From Pseudomonas cremoris (lineage in GTDB: Bacteria > Pseudomonadota > Gammaproteobacteria > Pseudomonadales > Pseudomonadaceae), in contig NZ_JAAXCY010000010.1 of assembly GCF_014230465.1 (NCBI RefSeq), positions 265,613 to 329,612 of the forward strand: DNA of 64,000 nucleotides. Direction: 5' to 3'. The translations under genes were made by a program, and so were the position numbers. This document shows positions 62,416 to 64,000 of this stretch, one piece after another; the first letter of the stretch is position 1; each line of letters begins with the position of its first letter. The notes beneath the pieces are model-generated. The model made no database searches, was not told the DNA's origin, and saw only the letters and a program-made list of their open reading frames with translations.

Positions 62416-63660
62416 ATGAAGATCCTTTTGCGCTCCAACCCAGTGGTACTCACGTGCCTGGCACTTACCGCCGGCAGCAGCCATGCCGAGGGCTTCCTGG
62501 ACGACAGCAAGGCCTCGCTGAACCTGCGCAACTTCTATTTGAATCGCAACTTCGTCAATGGCAACTACCCCCAGGCCAAGGCCGAGGAGTGGACCCAAAG
62601 TTTTATCCTGGACGCGCGTTCCGGCTACACCGAAGGCCTGGTGGGCTTTGGTGTGGACGTGCTGGGGCTGTACTCGGTGAAGCTCGACGGCGGCAAGGGC
62701 ACCGCCAACACCCAGTTGCTGCCGGTGCATGGCGATGGCCGCCCGGCGGACGATTTTGGCCGGCTTGGGGTTGCGCTCAAAGCCAAGCTGTCGAACACCG
62801 AACTGAAGGCGGGCGAATGGGCGCCGGCCTTGCCGGTACTGCGCTCGGACGATGGTCGCTCGCTGACCCAGACCTTTCGCGGCGCGCAGATCACCTCGAG
62901 GGAAATCACTGGCCTGACCCTGTACGGCGGCCAGTTCCGCGCCAACAGCCCGCGCAACGATGCGAGCATGGAGGACATGTTCATGGGCGGCCGCCCGGAT
63001 GCCACCTCCGACCGCTTCAACTTCGGCGGTGCTGAGTACCAGTTCAACGACAAGAAAACCCAAGTCGGCGCCTGGTATTCAGTGCTGGCGGACATCTATC
63101 AGCAACGCTACTTCAACCTGATCCACAGCCAACCGGTAGGCGGTTGGGTACTGGGTGCAAACCTTGGGTACTTCTCCGGCGAAGAAAACGGCAGCGCCCG
63201 CGCTGGCACCCTGGACAACCGTGCACTGTCGGCCATGCTCTCAGCCAGAACCGGCGCGCACACCTTCTATGTGGGCCTGCAACGCCTGTCCGGCGACAAC
63301 GGCTGGATGCGCGTCAACGGCACCGCCGGTACCAGCCTGGCCAACGACAGCTACAACTCCAGCTATGACGCGGCCAAGGAGCGCTCGTGGCAACTGCGCT
63401 ATGACTATGACTTTGCCGCCCAAGGTGTGCCGGGGTTGACGCTGATGACCCGGTATATCCGGGGCAGCAATGCGCACGTCGGTGCGGTTACCGATGGCGA
63501 GGAATGGGGGCGCGAGTCGGAGCTTGCCTACGTGATACAAAGCGGGCCGGCGAAGAACCTGAATGTGCGCTGGCGCAACTCCACGCTGCGCCGCGACTTC
63601 AGTACCAATGAGTTTGATGAGAACCGGTTGATCATCAGTTATCCGTTGTCGTTGTTGTAA
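62416..63660 (+). CDS. OprD-family porin of the mevalonate/HMG operon
   Basis: 414 residues. Signal peptide ending GSSHA, then EGFLDDSKASLNLRNFYLNRNF, the OprD opening, and a barrel ending RLIISYPLSLL. Probably lets the acid transported by the TctA-like permease through the outer membrane. ATG 62416 follows AAAGGAATAATAAAA. Ends the operon, followed by a REP pair. Confidence 0.92.
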   Translation: MKILLRSNPVVLTCLALTAGSSHAEGFLDDSKASLNLRNFYLNRNFVNGNYPQAKAEEWTQSFILDARSGYTEGLVGFGVDVLGLYSVKLDGGKGTANTQLLPVHGDGRPADDFGRLGVALKAKLSNTELKAGEWAPALPVLRSDDGRSLTQTFRGAQITSREITGLTLYGGQFRANSPRNDASMEDMFMGGRPDATSDRFNFGGAEYQFNDKKTQVGAWYSVLADIYQQRYFNLIHSQPVGGWVLGANLGYFSGEENGSARAGTLDNRALSAMLSARTGAHTFYVGLQRLSGDNGWMRVNGTAGTSLANDSYNSSYDAAKERSWQLRYDYDFAAQGVPGLTLMTRYIRGSNAHVGAVTDGEEWGRESELAYVIQSGPAKNLNVRWRNSTLRRDFSTNEFDENRLIISYPLSLL

Positions 63661-63670
63661 CACTACTCAA

Positions 63671-63765
63671 AATGTGGGAGCGGGCTTGCTCGCGAATGCG
63701 GTGTGTCAGTCAACTCATTCATTGGCTGACACACCGCATTCGCGAGCAAGCCCGCTCCCACATTT
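63671..63765. repeat. REP pair, GTGGGAGCGGG type
   Basis: AATGTGGGAGCGGGCTTGCT facing its inverse, with inner GTGTGTCAGTC / GGCTGACACAC repeat. Immediately after the OprD stop and before the hexanucleotide array. Confidence 0.92.
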
Positions 63766-63796
63766 GGATCTCCATACATCAGATAGATAATGGTTT

Positions 63797-63860
<64 letters not shown>

Positions 63861-63996
63861 TTGATCTTGATCTTAAGCGCCCCGTTAAACCACGCTGGCC
63901 GAACGCAGGCTTGAATCCGTGGGTAACCCGGCAGGACGCCGGGTTAGCCGCGCTGGGCCAAGGATGGCCCATCGCGGCGGCCCACGGATTCAAGCC
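63861..63996. repeat. Intergenic repeat predicted to fold as a three-way junction
   Basis: P1 GGCTTGAATCCGTGGG (63908-63923) pairs with CCCACGGATTCAAGCC (63981-63996). Inside, P2 TAACCCGGC (63924-63932) pairs with GCCGGGTTA (63938-63946), and P3 GCCGCG-CT-GGGCCA (63947-63960) pairs with TGGCCC-AT-CGCGGC (63965-63978). Only two bases (79-80) stay unpaired at the junction. The 63861-63907 flank is shared with the truncated copy at 40960. Confidence 0.85.
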
Positions 63997-64000
63997 GGAG

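Noticed and set aside
60961..63063. 700-codon open frame on the minus strand across the TctA-like and OprD genes
   Set aside because: It is antisense to two well-supported genes, has low-complexity His/Arg/Gln-rich content, and shows no family motif. Long antisense frames are expected at this GC content.

Overview
The window is bacterial, GC-rich and gene-dense, and looks like a chromosomal accessory stretch of a Pseudomonas of the fluorescens group. The reasons are the near-identity of one esterase to the P. fluorescens arylesterase, two OprD-family porins, an agu2-type agmatine locus, sigma-54 promoters, and many palindromic REP pairs of the GTGGGAGCGGGCTTGCTCGC type. These taxonomic cues come from memory of the families, not from a search. 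I see no tRNA, rRNA, CRISPR array, prophage or insertion sequence.

Layout. 1-3106 (minus): MFS transporter, LysR regulator and the start of an aspartase, with a LysR box upstream. 3314-5337 (minus): glutathione transferase, mismatch-specific DNA glycosylase and a GcvA-like LysR. 5472-9715: agmatine operon agu2A-agu2B-agu2C-agu2A', the last enzyme carrying a Tat signal. 9712-17023: MarR repressor, then an RND pump, adaptor, outer-membrane factor and YghU-type glutathione transferase. 17147-22014: a MocA/TIM-barrel/periplasmic-binding-protein operon read from a sigma-54 promoter, facing an AcoR-like activator; a nested palindrome lies between them. 22011-26859: RNA repair locus with rtcR divergent from rtcB-rlaP-rtcA, also sigma-54 driven. 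26856-31583: LacI regulator divergent from a three-component oxygenase (desaturase-like oxygenase, Rieske ferredoxin, FAD reductase) and a TIM-barrel isomerase, resembling rhizobial mocDEF. 31633-34287: Dyp peroxidase, UppP, GNAT acetyltransferase.

34539-46437 looks like one catabolic unit: peptide ABC importer, OprD porin, a GntR regulator with two DNA-binding domains, a SxxK amidase/esterase, an omega-aminotransferase and an aldehyde dehydrogenase. The inferred path is uptake, hydrolysis, transamination and oxidation of an omega-amino-acid amide or peptide. 46424-53716 holds redox and stress genes: GlxA-type AraC, DJ-1/PfpI, old yellow enzyme, quinone reductase with LysR, perhydrolase-like esterase, zinc alcohol dehydrogenase. 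53841-54582 is the manganese exporter mntP behind a yybP-ykoY riboswitch. 54626-63660 is a MocR regulator divergent from a mevalonate/HMG-CoA operon (HMG-CoA reductase, HMG-CoA lyase, family III CoA transferase, split hot-dog hydratase, TctA-like permease with an unrecognised small membrane partner, OprD porin). I regard this operon as the most interesting system here. The right end (63661-64000) has no gene; it holds a REP pair, a hexanucleotide tandem repeat and a repeat that folds as a three-way junction, of which a truncated copy lies at 40960-41076.
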